Below, piece by piece: positions 45,045 through 53,353 of a stretch of 64,000 nt of DNA (position 1 is the first letter of the stretch; each line of letters begins with the position of its first letter). Both the position numbers and the translations under genes were made by a program. Source of the DNA: Petrocella atlantisensis. Its GTDB lineage: Bacteria; Bacillota; Clostridia; Lachnospirales; Vallitaleaceae. Below the pieces are notes generated by a model. That model searched no databases. It saw nothing but the letters and a program-made list of their open reading frames with translations, and had not been told where the DNA came from. The stretch spans positions 3,158,001-3,222,000 of the forward strand of contig NZ_LR130778.1 of assembly GCF_900538275.1 (NCBI RefSeq), in the 5' to 3' direction.

Positions 45045-46136
45045 TTAACCATTATTAAGAATAGTTTCTACAACATCAAAGAATGCTACCATCTGTTCTT
45101 CTGTACCAAGCGTGACACGTTGATAGCCGGGCATGCCTAAGTTGTGACCTGGACGAACAATATAACCTTGACTTTGAAGTGCTTCAAACATTTCAGGACT
45201 TGGTCGTCCAAAATCTATCATGACAAAATTGCCATAAGTTTCTATATATGAGAGATTGAGTTCATGACATCTTGAATAAGTGTAGGCTTTTGAGGTTTCG
45301 TTGACTTCATAAGTCCTTTGAACGAATGCTTCATCATCAAGAGCTGCAACAGCCGCCACTTGTGCAGCAGTCGTAACATTAAAAGGGCCTCTGATGCGGT
45401 TGATTTTTTCAATGACGTCCTCATGTCCGATACCGAAACCAATTCTCATGGATGCCAAACCATACATTTTTGAAAAAGTCCTTAATACCATAAGATTAGG
45501 GTATTGATGAAGGAGAGAAATCGTCTGAGGAAAATTGGAGTCCCTGATGTACTCAACATATGCCTCATCCATAACAACTAGAATATCTCCTGGGACTTGG
45601 TTTAAAAAATCCAGTTGTTTAGCTGCGTTGACCATGGTACCTGTTGGGTTATTTGGATTGGCAATGAAGATCACGCGTGTTTGTTCTGTAATACGTTTAA
45701 GTATGCCATCTAAGTCAAAAGTATGTGCCTTTAAAGGCACTTCGATAATCTTGCCACCCATCTGAAGGGTGCCTGCCTTGTACTGAGGGAAGGTGATGTC
45801 TCCGGTTATGACTTCATCATCCTTAGCGACATAGGTTTTAGCAATCATGTTAATAATCTCATCTGAACCTGCGCCAAAGATAAACTGATTTGGATTAAGA
45901 TTATACTTGTTAGCAAGCTTTTCCCTAAGTGCGGTGCAGTTGCCATCAGGATAGTAGCTGGGTTCTTTTAATGATTCAATAATGCTCTGCTTAGCTAACT
46001 CAGAACATCCAAGAGGGTTTTCATTAGAGGCTAACTTGACGATATGGGTCAGTCCGTAAGTCTGTTTGACCTCATCTATAGATTTGCCTGGAATATATGG
46101 CCTTAAATTTTCTACTTCTTTGCGATATTTGATCAT
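45045..46136 (-). CDS. hisC: Histidinol-phosphate / aromatic aminotransferase
   Basis: This is a PLP-dependent class I/II aminotransferase. The cofactor lysine is in RTFSKMYGLASMRIGFG; NPNNPTGTMV and MDEAYVEYI are further family marks. Length is 363. Sequence says HisC, but it heads a tyrA-aroA operon with no other his gene nearby, so it may mainly transaminate aromatic oxo-acids. GGAGC precedes the ATG. No T-box leader was found upstream. Confidence 0.9.
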   Translation of the reverse strand: MIKYRKEVENLRPYIPGKSIDEVKQTYGLTHIVKLASNENPLGCSELAKQSIIESLKEPSYYPDGNCTALREKLANKYNLNPNQFIFGAGSDEIINMIAKTYVAKDDEVITGDITFPQYKAGTLQMGGKIIEVPLKAHTFDLDGILKRITEQTRVIFIANPNNPTGTMVNAAKQLDFLNQVPGDILVVMDEAYVEYIRDSNFPQTISLLHQYPNLMVLRTFSKMYGLASMRIGFGIGHEDVIEKINRIRGPFNVTTAAQVAAVAALDDEAFVQRTYEVNETSKAYTYSRCHELNLSYIETYGNFVMIDFGRPSPEMFEALQSQGYIVRPGHNLGMPGYQRVTLGTEEQMVAFFDVVETILNNG

Positions 46137-46675
46137 AATAATAAAGCTCCTCTCAAAATAATGACTATATTATAACATACAATTGGATGCAAATATATTT
46201 ATATTCTCTATGAGCAGAGCTCATAACGAATCGAAGCCTCTTTGTTCATGTGTAGGTTTATAACTCAATCTACATACGCAATAGAAAGCCGGATACACCC
46301 TTAGAAAAGATGAAATTATAGTAACATGCAACGAAAACCATGTCAACAATTTAATGCGTTAACTTTATAAACTGATATTCAGAAAATTAGGAATAATGAA
46401 TGAGGGAATGATGGTAAACACCAAAAAAAGAGAAAAAACAGACATTATAAGATAAATCAGGAAAGCACTTTGGTTAACTTGCATAAAAAAACTTTGATAA
46501 AATAAAAATCTTTGAAGGAAATAGATGAAGAATGTAGAATACTAGAGGTATCAGCAATTTCTCGTAATATAAGACCAAAACAGTGACGATGCATATTAAG
46601 CGTCATATGTAATCTGATATTATGAGTGAAAGCGCAAAGGTTTCAAAATACTAACTTAAGATTGGGGGACATACG
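46137..46675. other. Long intergenic region between divergent hisC and the EF-G-like gene
   Basis: There is no gene in these 539 bp. It is AT-rich and should hold both divergent promoters; a minus-strand TATAAT lies near 46170. Visible elements are ATGAGC-AGA-GCTCAT (46210-46224), a TGTAG/CTACA hairpin (46251-46274) and TGACG/CGTCA around 46585-46606. It shares the 13-mer AGCCTCTTTGTTC with the region before fabV. No T-box or other recognised riboswitch motif was seen. Confidence 0.6.
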
Positions 46676-48751
46676 ATGAAGATTTATAAGTCCGAACAGA
46701 TTCGAAACATTGTATTATTAGGCCATGGAGGAAGCGGTAAGACTACACTGGTGGAAGCTATGGCCCATGTGGATGGCATTGTAAAACGACAAGGTAAGGT
46801 AGAAGAAGGCAATACGATTAGCGATTTTGATAAGGAAGAAATCAAGAGAGGCTTTTCGATCAGTACTTCTTGTATACCTATTGAATGGCAGGATTGCAAA
46901 CTTAACCTATTGGATGCACCTGGATATTTTGACTTTGTTGGTGAAGCAAAACAAGCCACACGTGTTGCCGATAGTGCCATTGTTGTAGTCTCAGGCAGAT
47001 CAGGCGTAGAAGTAGGTACGGAAAAAGCGTTTGAATACGCAGAAGAAATGGAAATACCGAAAATAGTATTCGTGACAGACATGGATGATGACAATGCAGA
47101 TTTAAATAAGGTGTTGAACCAATTAAAGGATATTTTTGGTAAATCGATTGCACCTTTTCAAGTACCAATAAAGGAAGACGAGCATTTCGTTGGTTTTGTG
47201 AACATTATTAAAATGGAAGGTAGAAGATTCGTAAAAGATCATGTAGAGCCTTGTGAAATACCGGAAGACTTAATGGATGAAGTCAATGAGGTAAGAGAAA
47301 TGATCTTAGAGGCGGTTGCAGAGAGCGATGAAGCCTTAATGGAAAAATATTTTGAAGGTGAAGCATTTACATTAGAAGAAATTCAAAATGCTTTGCATAA
47401 TGGTGTTATAGATGGATCAATCATACCTGTGCTTTGTGGTTCAGGAACTAATAATACAGGAGTTACGGTATTGATGGATTCTTTGGTTAAATATATGCCT
47501 TCTCCAAGAGAAGAGCATACAAGTGTTTATGGTGAGGACCCAGATACAGGTGAAGAAGTTGAAGTGTTCTGTGATATTGAACATGAAGCAACAGCCCTTG
47601 TTTTTAAAACAATCATAGACCCTTATGTTGGAAAGTTATCTCTTTTTAGAGTTTATTCAGGAATCATAAAGAAAGATATGCAATTGATGAATGTTAATAA
47701 AGATCAGAAGGAAAAAGCAAACCATATTTATGTACTAAGGGGTAGAGAACAGTTTGAAGTGGATGAGATTCATGCAGGAGACATTGGTGCTTTTGCTAAA
47801 CTAACAGATGTTAGTACTGGTGATACATTATGCGATCCTGCCAAACTCGTTAAGTTACCAGGCATCTCATTTCCGGAATCTTTAGCTTATAGAGCGGTTC
47901 TTCCCATTAAAAAAGGTGAGGAAGAGAAGATGACATCCGGTATTCACAAATTAATGGAAGAAGATCCAACCATTAATATTATTCTTGATACTGAAAACCA
48001 TCAAGAGCTTTTGTATGGTGTTGGCGGTCAACATTTGGAGATTGTCAAGAGTAAGCTACTTGACAAATTCAAAGTAGAGATTGAGTTGGTCAAGCCTAGA
48101 ATCCCATATCGTGAGACCATAAAAGCAAAAGGTCAAGTACGTGGAAGACACAAGAAACAATCCGGCGGTCATGGTCAGTATGGAGATGTTGTCATGGAAT
48201 TTGAACCGTCAGGTGATCGTGAGAAACCTTTTGTTTTTGAAGAAAAGATTGTCGGAGGTTCAGTGCCTAAAAACTATTTCCCTGCAGTGGAGAAGGGCTT
48301 GATTGAATCTGTAGATAGAGGCGCACTAGCAGGATATAAGGTTGTAGGTGTGAAAGCAACACTGGTGGATGGTTCTTATCATCCTGTTGACTCCTCGGAG
48401 ATGGCTTTTAAGATGGCGACAATTGCAGCTTTTAAAGAAGCGATGAAAGTTTGTAAACCTATTATACTAGAACCGATAGCCAGTGTTCACGTTGTTGTAC
48501 CCGATGACTATATGGGTGATATTATTGGCGATTTGAATAAGAGAAGGGGACGTGTTATGGGCATGAATCCTGTGAAGGGGAAACAAGAAGTGGTAGCTGA
48601 AGTCCCTATGGGTGAAATGTATGGTTACTCAACGGACCTAAGATCTATGACGCAAGGAAGAGGCATGTTTACCTTAAGCTTTGAACGTTATGATGAAGCA
48701 CCTGCAGAGATTCAAACCAAGGTAATAGAGGATCGAGCTCAAGATAAATAA
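46676..48751 (+). CDS. Elongation factor G-like translational GTPase (EF-G2 type)
   Basis: This is a full EF-G architecture of 691 residues: G domain, domain II, and domains III-V (KKQSGGHGQYGDV and GRVMGMNPVKG). The P-loop is GHGGSGKTT and the G3 motif DAPGYFDF. The G4 motif, normally NKxD, reads TDMD (residues 134-137), so guanine recognition is altered. This, and the divergent P-loop, mark it as a paralogue rather than the main EF-G, which normally sits with rpsL/rpsG/tuf. Its role in translation is uncertain. GGGGGAC lies before the ATG. Confidence 0.88.
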   Translation: MKIYKSEQIRNIVLLGHGGSGKTTLVEAMAHVDGIVKRQGKVEEGNTISDFDKEEIKRGFSISTSCIPIEWQDCKLNLLDAPGYFDFVGEAKQATRVADSAIVVVSGRSGVEVGTEKAFEYAEEMEIPKIVFVTDMDDDNADLNKVLNQLKDIFGKSIAPFQVPIKEDEHFVGFVNIIKMEGRRFVKDHVEPCEIPEDLMDEVNEVREMILEAVAESDEALMEKYFEGEAFTLEEIQNALHNGVIDGSIIPVLCGSGTNNTGVTVLMDSLVKYMPSPREEHTSVYGEDPDTGEEVEVFCDIEHEATALVFKTIIDPYVGKLSLFRVYSGIIKKDMQLMNVNKDQKEKANHIYVLRGREQFEVDEIHAGDIGAFAKLTDVSTGDTLCDPAKLVKLPGISFPESLAYRAVLPIKKGEEEKMTSGIHKLMEEDPTINIILDTENHQELLYGVGGQHLEIVKSKLLDKFKVEIELVKPRIPYRETIKAKGQVRGRHKKQSGGHGQYGDVVMEFEPSGDREKPFVFEEKIVGGSVPKNYFPAVEKGLIESVDRGALAGYKVVGVKATLVDGSYHPVDSSEMAFKMATIAAFKEAMKVCKPIILEPIASVHVVVPDDYMGDIIGDLNKRRGRVMGMNPVKGKQEVVAEVPMGEMYGYSTDLRSMTQGRGMFTLSFERYDEAPAEIQTKVIEDRAQDK

Positions 48752-48770
48752 ATATTATAATAATAATATA

Positions 48771-48808
48771 AACGGGTTATGCCAGACGATGGTATAACCC
48801 GTTTTTTG
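48771..48808 (+). terminator. Intrinsic terminator after the EF-G-like gene
   Basis: AACGGGTTAT/ATAACCCGTT with an inner CC/GG pair is followed by six T. Confidence 0.93.
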
Positions 48809-48818
48809 TTAAAATATT

Positions 48819-48843
48819 ATATCCAACCAAACAAGTTGGATAT
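48819..48843. promoter_or_regulatory. Operator-like palindrome upstream of iscR
   Basis: ATATCCAAC and GTTGGATAT are perfectly complementary with a 7-bp centre. No T-tract follows and an independent terminator stands before it, so a protein binding site for the iscR operon is plausible. Confidence 0.5.
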
Positions 48844-48859
48844 GTACTTATAAAATACA

Positions 48860-48897
48860 TGTCAAAGTATTGACAAACTATGAGTTGGCATGATAAT
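48860..48897 (+). promoter_or_regulatory. Promoter of the iscR-iscS-iscU-mnmA operon
   Basis: TTGACA (48870-48875) and GATAAT (48892-48897) are spaced by 16 bp. The -35 box is one arm of TGTCAA-AGTA-TTGACA (48860-48875), which could be a binding site for the encoded repressor. Confidence 0.7.
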
Positions 48898-48948
48898 CTT
48901 ACATAGAATCATATCCGAGTCATTTAGTAGGAAATATGAGGTGATGCA

Positions 48949-49389
48949 GTGAAACTTTCAACAAAAGGAAGATATGGACTTAGAGCCATGATTGATTTGG
49001 CCATACATTCCAAGGAAAATCAAGTATCCATTAAGAGCATTTCAGAGCGGCAGGAAATATCTGAAAACTACCTGGAGAGAATTATTGCACTCCTTAAAAA
49101 AGCAGGGTATGTTAAGAGTACAAGAGGTGCTCAAGGTGGCTATATGCTTACAAAAAAACCGGACCAGATTTCTGTCGGGAACATACTTAGAGCCCTTGAA
49201 GGCGACTTGAATCCGGTGGATTGTTCTTTGATTAATGATGATAAAGTGTGTTCGGAATCAAGCTTGTGTGTAACAAAATTTGTATGGAAACGTATCAGTG
49301 ACAGTATCAATGATGTGGTTGACAATATAAGTCTTCAAGATCTTGTGAATGAACAATTAGAAATAGATAAATCTCAGTTGAGCAGATAG
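48949..49389 (+). CDS. iscR: Rrf2-family regulator, IscR-like
   Basis: An N-terminal winged helix (KLSTKGRYGLRAMIDLA; ISENYLERIIALLKKAGYV) is followed by a region with three cysteines (DCSLINDDKVCSESSLCV) that can bind a [2Fe-2S] cluster, as in IscR. Length is 146. The GTG start has GAGGTGAT upstream. As first gene of the Fe-S operon it probably senses cluster status and autoregulates. Confidence 0.92.
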   Translation: MKLSTKGRYGLRAMIDLAIHSKENQVSIKSISERQEISENYLERIIALLKKAGYVKSTRGAQGGYMLTKKPDQISVGNILRALEGDLNPVDCSLINDDKVCSESSLCVTKFVWKRISDSINDVVDNISLQDLVNEQLEIDKSQLSR

Positions 49390-49398
49390 GAGCAGGTT

Positions 49399-50592
49399 AT
49401 GAATAAGAAAATCTATTTAGATCATGCAGCAACAACACCAACTAAAAAAGTAGTCGTTGAGGCAATGCTACCATATTTTACAGAGAAATTTGGTAATCCT
49501 TCAAGTATTTATGAGTTTTCAGGACAGAATAAGGAAGCGATTGAAGAAGCAAGGGAATTAGTGGCTCATGCCATAGGTGCTAATGAAAGAGAGATATTCT
49601 TCACAAGTGGCGGTACTGAATCAGACAACTGGGCGATTTTAGGTATAGCAGAAAACTATAAGTCTAAAGGCAATCATATCATCACAACAACCATTGAACA
49701 CCATGCAGTCCTTCATACATGTGAGTACCTTGAAAAAAACGGCTATGAAGTGACATATCTTGAAGTAGACAAAGATGGACGTGTTAATCCAAATGATCTA
49801 AAAGAGGCTATAAAAGAAACAACCATATTGATATCGATTATGCTTGCTAACAATGAGATTGGCACAGTACAACCTATAGAAGAACTGGGTGCTATAGCTA
49901 AAGCGGCAGGTGTTCTTTTCCATACAGATGCAGTACAAGCTGTGGGACATATACCTATTGATGTGAATGCCATGCATATTGATCTTCTAAGTATAAGTGG
50001 CCACAAGTTATATGGTCCTAAGGGCATAGGTGCTCTATATGTAAGAAAAGGCATAAAACTAAGATCTTTTATTCATGGTGGCGGGCAAGAAAAAAAACGT
50101 CGTGGAGGTACTGAGAATGTACCGGCTATTGTAGGTTTTGGAAAAGCAATCGAATTAGCAATCACATCCATGGAGGCAGAAAGCAAAAGACAGGCAGAGC
50201 TTAGAGATTATTTAATCGAACAAGTACTAGAAAGAATACCCCATTGTCGACTTAACGGACATAGAGAATATAGACTTCCTAACAATGCTAACTTTAGCTT
50301 TGAATTCATCGAAGGTGAATCCTTGTTGATTATGTTAGATATGAAAGATATTTGTGCATCAAGCGGTTCGGCTTGTACTTCCGGTTCTCTAGATCCATCT
50401 CATGTATTATTGGGCATAGGACTACCTCATGAAATAGCCCATGGATCTTTGAGGATTAGTCTTGGGGAACAGAATACAAAAGAAGAAATGGATTATCTTA
50501 TTGAGTCTTTAATCGTCATTGTAGCTAGGCTAAGGGAAATGTCACCGTTGTACGAAGACTATTTAAAAAAACAAGCAAAAATTGAAAGATAG
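49399..50592 (+). CDS. iscS: Cysteine desulfurase IscS/NifS
   Basis: This PLP enzyme takes sulfur from cysteine as a protein persulfide. The cofactor lysine is in SISGHKLYGPKGIGALYV, and the catalytic cysteine is in SSGSACTSGSLDPSHVLL. The N-terminal YLDHAATTPT is typical. Length is 397. It supplies sulfur to IscU for Fe-S clusters and to MnmA for tRNA thiolation, both encoded next to it. Confidence 0.95.
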   Translation: MNKKIYLDHAATTPTKKVVVEAMLPYFTEKFGNPSSIYEFSGQNKEAIEEARELVAHAIGANEREIFFTSGGTESDNWAILGIAENYKSKGNHIITTTIEHHAVLHTCEYLEKNGYEVTYLEVDKDGRVNPNDLKEAIKETTILISIMLANNEIGTVQPIEELGAIAKAAGVLFHTDAVQAVGHIPIDVNAMHIDLLSISGHKLYGPKGIGALYVRKGIKLRSFIHGGGQEKKRRGGTENVPAIVGFGKAIELAITSMEAESKRQAELRDYLIEQVLERIPHCRLNGHREYRLPNNANFSFEFIEGESLLIMLDMKDICASSGSACTSGSLDPSHVLLGIGLPHEIAHGSLRISLGEQNTKEEMDYLIESLIVIVARLREMSPLYEDYLKKQAKIER

Positions 50593-50604
50593 AGGTGTAA
50601 TGGT

Positions 50605-51039
50605 ATGTATACTAAAAAAGTAATGGATCATTTTCAAAACCCTAGAAATATGGGTGAAATTGAAGGCGCTTCCGGTGTAGGCACTGTTGGTAATGCAAAG
50701 TGTGGCGATATTATGAGAATCTACTTGGATATTGAAGATGAGATCATAAAAGATGTTAAGTTTAAGACATTTGGATGTGGTGCTGCAGTTGCTACCAGTT
50801 CTATGGCAACTGAGTTGGTAAAAGGAAAGACAGTTAAAGAAGCCATGGAAGTAACCAATAAGGCAGTAATGGAAGCACTTGATGGTCTTCCAAGAGCAAA
50901 AGTGCATTGTTCACTGCTTGCAGAAGAAGCACTTCAAGCAGCACTATGGGATTATGCAAAGAAAAACGGTATTGTTATTGAAGGATTAGTAGAACCTAAG
51001 CCTTTTGAAGAGCATGAGGAAGAAGAAGAAGAATTTTAG
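50605..51039 (+). CDS. iscU: Fe-S cluster scaffold protein IscU/NifU-like
   Basis: All three scaffold cysteines are present: GNAKCGDIM, KFKTFGCGAAVATSS and AKVHCSLLAEEAL. The Asp in KCGD that tunes cluster stability is conserved. The C-terminus ends in an acidic tail (EEHEEEEEEF). Length is 144. The gene lies 12 bp after iscS and 9 bp before mnmA. Confidence 0.94.
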   Translation: MYTKKVMDHFQNPRNMGEIEGASGVGTVGNAKCGDIMRIYLDIEDEIIKDVKFKTFGCGAAVATSSMATELVKGKTVKEAMEVTNKAVMEALDGLPRAKVHCSLLAEEALQAALWDYAKKNGIVIEGLVEPKPFEEHEEEEEEF

Positions 51040-51048
51040 AGGATAGTT

Positions 51049-52140
51049 ATGAATACTAAAACAGTTGTAGTGGGGATGTCAGGAGGTGTGGATTCATCTG
51101 TGGCAGCCTATCTATTAAAAGAAGCAGGTTATAATGTCATTGGTGTTACCATGCAAATATGGCAGAATGAAGAAAGAGACCTTGAAGAAGAAGAAGGTGG
51201 TTGCTGTGGCCTCTCGGCAGTAGATGATGCCAGAAGGGTAGCTCAGTCACTCGACATACCTTATTATGTTATGAACTTCAAGGAAGAATTCAACCGTGAA
51301 GTTATTGATTATTTTGTAGAATCCTATAAAGAAGGCAAGACACCAAATCCCTGTATTGCTTGTAACCGAAAAGTAAAATGGGAGTCTTTGTTGACGCGCA
51401 GTATGAATATTGGCGCTGATTTCATTGCTACTGGACATTATGCTAAAGTGGTTAAGCTGGAAAATGGTAGATATGCTTTAAAACAATCGGTAACCATAAA
51501 AAAAGATCAGACCTATGCCTTATATAACCTGACACAGGATCAGCTTAGTAAGACCTTGATGCCCGTTGGTGATTATGATAAGGACACGGTGCGAATTATA
51601 GCGGAAAAAATCAATCTAAGAATTGCCAATAAACCTGACAGTCAAGACATATGTTTTGTACCGGATGGTGACTATGGAAAATTCCTTGAAACCTACACTG
51701 GAGAAAAACCCATAGAAGGTAACTTTGTAGATGAAAAAGGTAATATTTTAGGGCGTCACAAAGGCATCGTTCATTACACGATAGGTCAAAGGAAGGGGCT
51801 TGGTTTGAGCCTTGGAAAACCGGGATTTGTAACGGCAATTAGACCAGAAACTAGGGAAGTGGTTATTGGCGATAATAAGGATACCTTTGCTTTTTCCCTA
51901 CTAGCCAATCAATTGAATTTTATGCCATTTGAGAAACTGGAAGGCGAAAAGTTTTTCACCGCAAAAATTAGATATAGCCATAAACCTGCTGGTTGTCATG
52001 TAAAGATGGTTGATCATGATTTAATGGAAGTAAGATTTGAAGATGCTCAAAGGGCGATTACCCCTGGACAAGCAGTGGTTCTATATGACGGCGAACTTGT
52101 TGTAGGTGGGGGAACCATCATTCGTGCTCTAAATGAATAA
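51049..52140 (+). CDS. mnmA: tRNA-specific 2-thiouridylase MnmA
   Basis: MnmA thiolates U34 of Lys, Glu and Gln tRNAs. The ATP pyrophosphatase P-loop is GMSGGVDSSVAAYLL; the catalytic cysteines are in TPNPCIACNRKVKW and DSQDICFVPDGDY. An extra Cys pair (GGCCGLSAVDDAR) is typical of Clostridial forms. Length is 363. Its place after iscS and iscU fits sulfur delivery from IscS. Confidence 0.95.
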   Translation: MNTKTVVVGMSGGVDSSVAAYLLKEAGYNVIGVTMQIWQNEERDLEEEEGGCCGLSAVDDARRVAQSLDIPYYVMNFKEEFNREVIDYFVESYKEGKTPNPCIACNRKVKWESLLTRSMNIGADFIATGHYAKVVKLENGRYALKQSVTIKKDQTYALYNLTQDQLSKTLMPVGDYDKDTVRIIAEKINLRIANKPDSQDICFVPDGDYGKFLETYTGEKPIEGNFVDEKGNILGRHKGIVHYTIGQRKGLGLSLGKPGFVTAIRPETREVVIGDNKDTFAFSLLANQLNFMPFEKLEGEKFFTAKIRYSHKPAGCHVKMVDHDLMEVRFEDAQRAITPGQAVVLYDGELVVGGGTIIRALNE

Positions 52141-52180
52141 AAATGTTTAAAATGAATCAATAATGAATCATAAATGAATC

Positions 52181-52236
52181 AAAAAACACCACCAAATCGT
52201 TGATTATATAATCAATGCACTTGAAGGTGTTTTTTT
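52181..52236 (+). terminator. Terminator after mnmA
   Basis: AAAACACC/GGTGTTTT with an inner TTGATT-ATAT-AATCAA stem and a T-tract. Three short repeats of AATGAATCA (52151-52180) lie just before it. Confidence 0.8.
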
Positions 52237-52257
52237 AATTTAGAAATGTCAGAAGAC

Positions 52258-53067
52258 CTAGTTGAAGCCAATTTGTTTTGGTACCCTTTTTTGGAATACG
52301 GTGTAGGACTTGAATCCGATGTCCATTAGGTGTTTTTCAACGACATCAAAAGAGGTGGCTACATTCTCGGGACGATGGGCATCTGATCCAATAGTCAGTA
52401 ATTCTCCACCAAGTTGATGGTATCTTTTTAGAACTTCATAACTTGGATGGGGTTGATCTAATTTGTAAACATAGCCACTTGTATTGACTTCGAGGGCTTT
52501 ATCTTTACGTATCAAAGTGGTCAAGATTGCATCAAAAACATCAGAAAAATCGGCATATGTATATTTTTTATTAACATCTCTGCGCCAATATCTTATGACA
52601 TAATCAAGATGTCCTAAAGCATCAAAGTCGTCAAAATGTTGAACATTAAAGAGGGTATCTTCGAAGATGCTGAAATAGCCCTCGTTTCGAGTTAAGCCAT
52701 CAAAATAAGTCGGCTCATAAGGATCTTTACCTTTTGCTAAATGTGTGGAACTAATGATGAAATCAAAATCATGACTCCGGGCTAACTGACGTAAAGGTTC
52801 ATGTAAATGCTTTTCTATTCCAAACTCAATGCCTGTTAATAATAGGAAGTCATCGCTTAAAGTAGCTCTGACATCTTCAATGGCTTGGATATATGTGTAC
52901 ACATCTAACTCGCCGGTAATGCCTTCGTAGATAAAATCAATATCATGGTGGTCCGTAAAGGCTAAAGTATTTAGACCCTTTTCTTTTGCAGATTTTATCA
53001 TATCAGACATGGATGCTTGACTGTCGAATGAAAAATAAGTGTGGTTGTGTAGATCCGAACGTATCAT
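52258..53067 (-). CDS. PHP-domain phosphatase, histidinol-phosphatase (HisJ)-like
   Basis: This is a PHP-family metal-dependent phosphoesterase of 269 residues. Metal-binding motifs are DLHNHTYFS at the N-terminus, FTDHHDIDF, the Glu in LLTGIEFG, SSTHLAKG and SDAHRPENVA. Sequence resembles HisK/HisJ histidinol-phosphatases; substrate is not certain. AAGGAG precedes the ATG. It is convergent with mnmA and divergent from the phosphate transporter gene. Confidence 0.85.
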   Translation of the reverse strand: MIRSDLHNHTYFSFDSQASMSDMIKSAKEKGLNTLAFTDHHDIDFIYEGITGELDVYTYIQAIEDVRATLSDDFLLLTGIEFGIEKHLHEPLRQLARSHDFDFIISSTHLAKGKDPYEPTYFDGLTRNEGYFSIFEDTLFNVQHFDDFDALGHLDYVIRYWRRDVNKKYTYADFSDVFDAILTTLIRKDKALEVNTSGYVYKLDQPHPSYEVLKRYHQLGGELLTIGSDAHRPENVATSFDVVEKHLMDIGFKSYTVFQKRVPKQIGFN

Positions 53068-53353
53068 ATTATTTCTCCTTTAAGATGATCCAATAGGGTT
53101 AAAGGGTCAAAAAAGTTTCACTAAATTCATATACACTATTGCGTTGACGTCTTAACCAAAGATTAAAATAATTCTAACATAGAATTCGTGGTATATAAAC
53201 AAAAATGAAGGGAATTCATAAATCACTTGTTTTATGCCTAGTATACATGGTAATATAGTCTTGGTTATTTACGAGAACATAATATTTGTTTTACAAAAAT
53301 ATGACATTTATGGTATTGACATATTAATGGTTTTGATTTAGGAGGATATTACG

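Noticed and set aside
46137-46675. T-box riboswitch in front of the hisC-tyrA-aroA operon
   Set aside because: The conserved AGGGTGGNACCGCG element and a specifier-type stem are absent on the minus strand.
46676-48751. Tetracycline-resistance ribosomal protection protein (TetM type)
   Set aside because: The N-terminus and P-loop (GHGGSGKTT) and overall layout fit the EF-G2 paralogue family, not TetM/TetO.
52151-52182. CRISPR-like short repeats (AATGAATCA three times)
   Set aside because: Units are only 9-11 bp with almost no spacers and lie just before a terminator; no cas gene is present.
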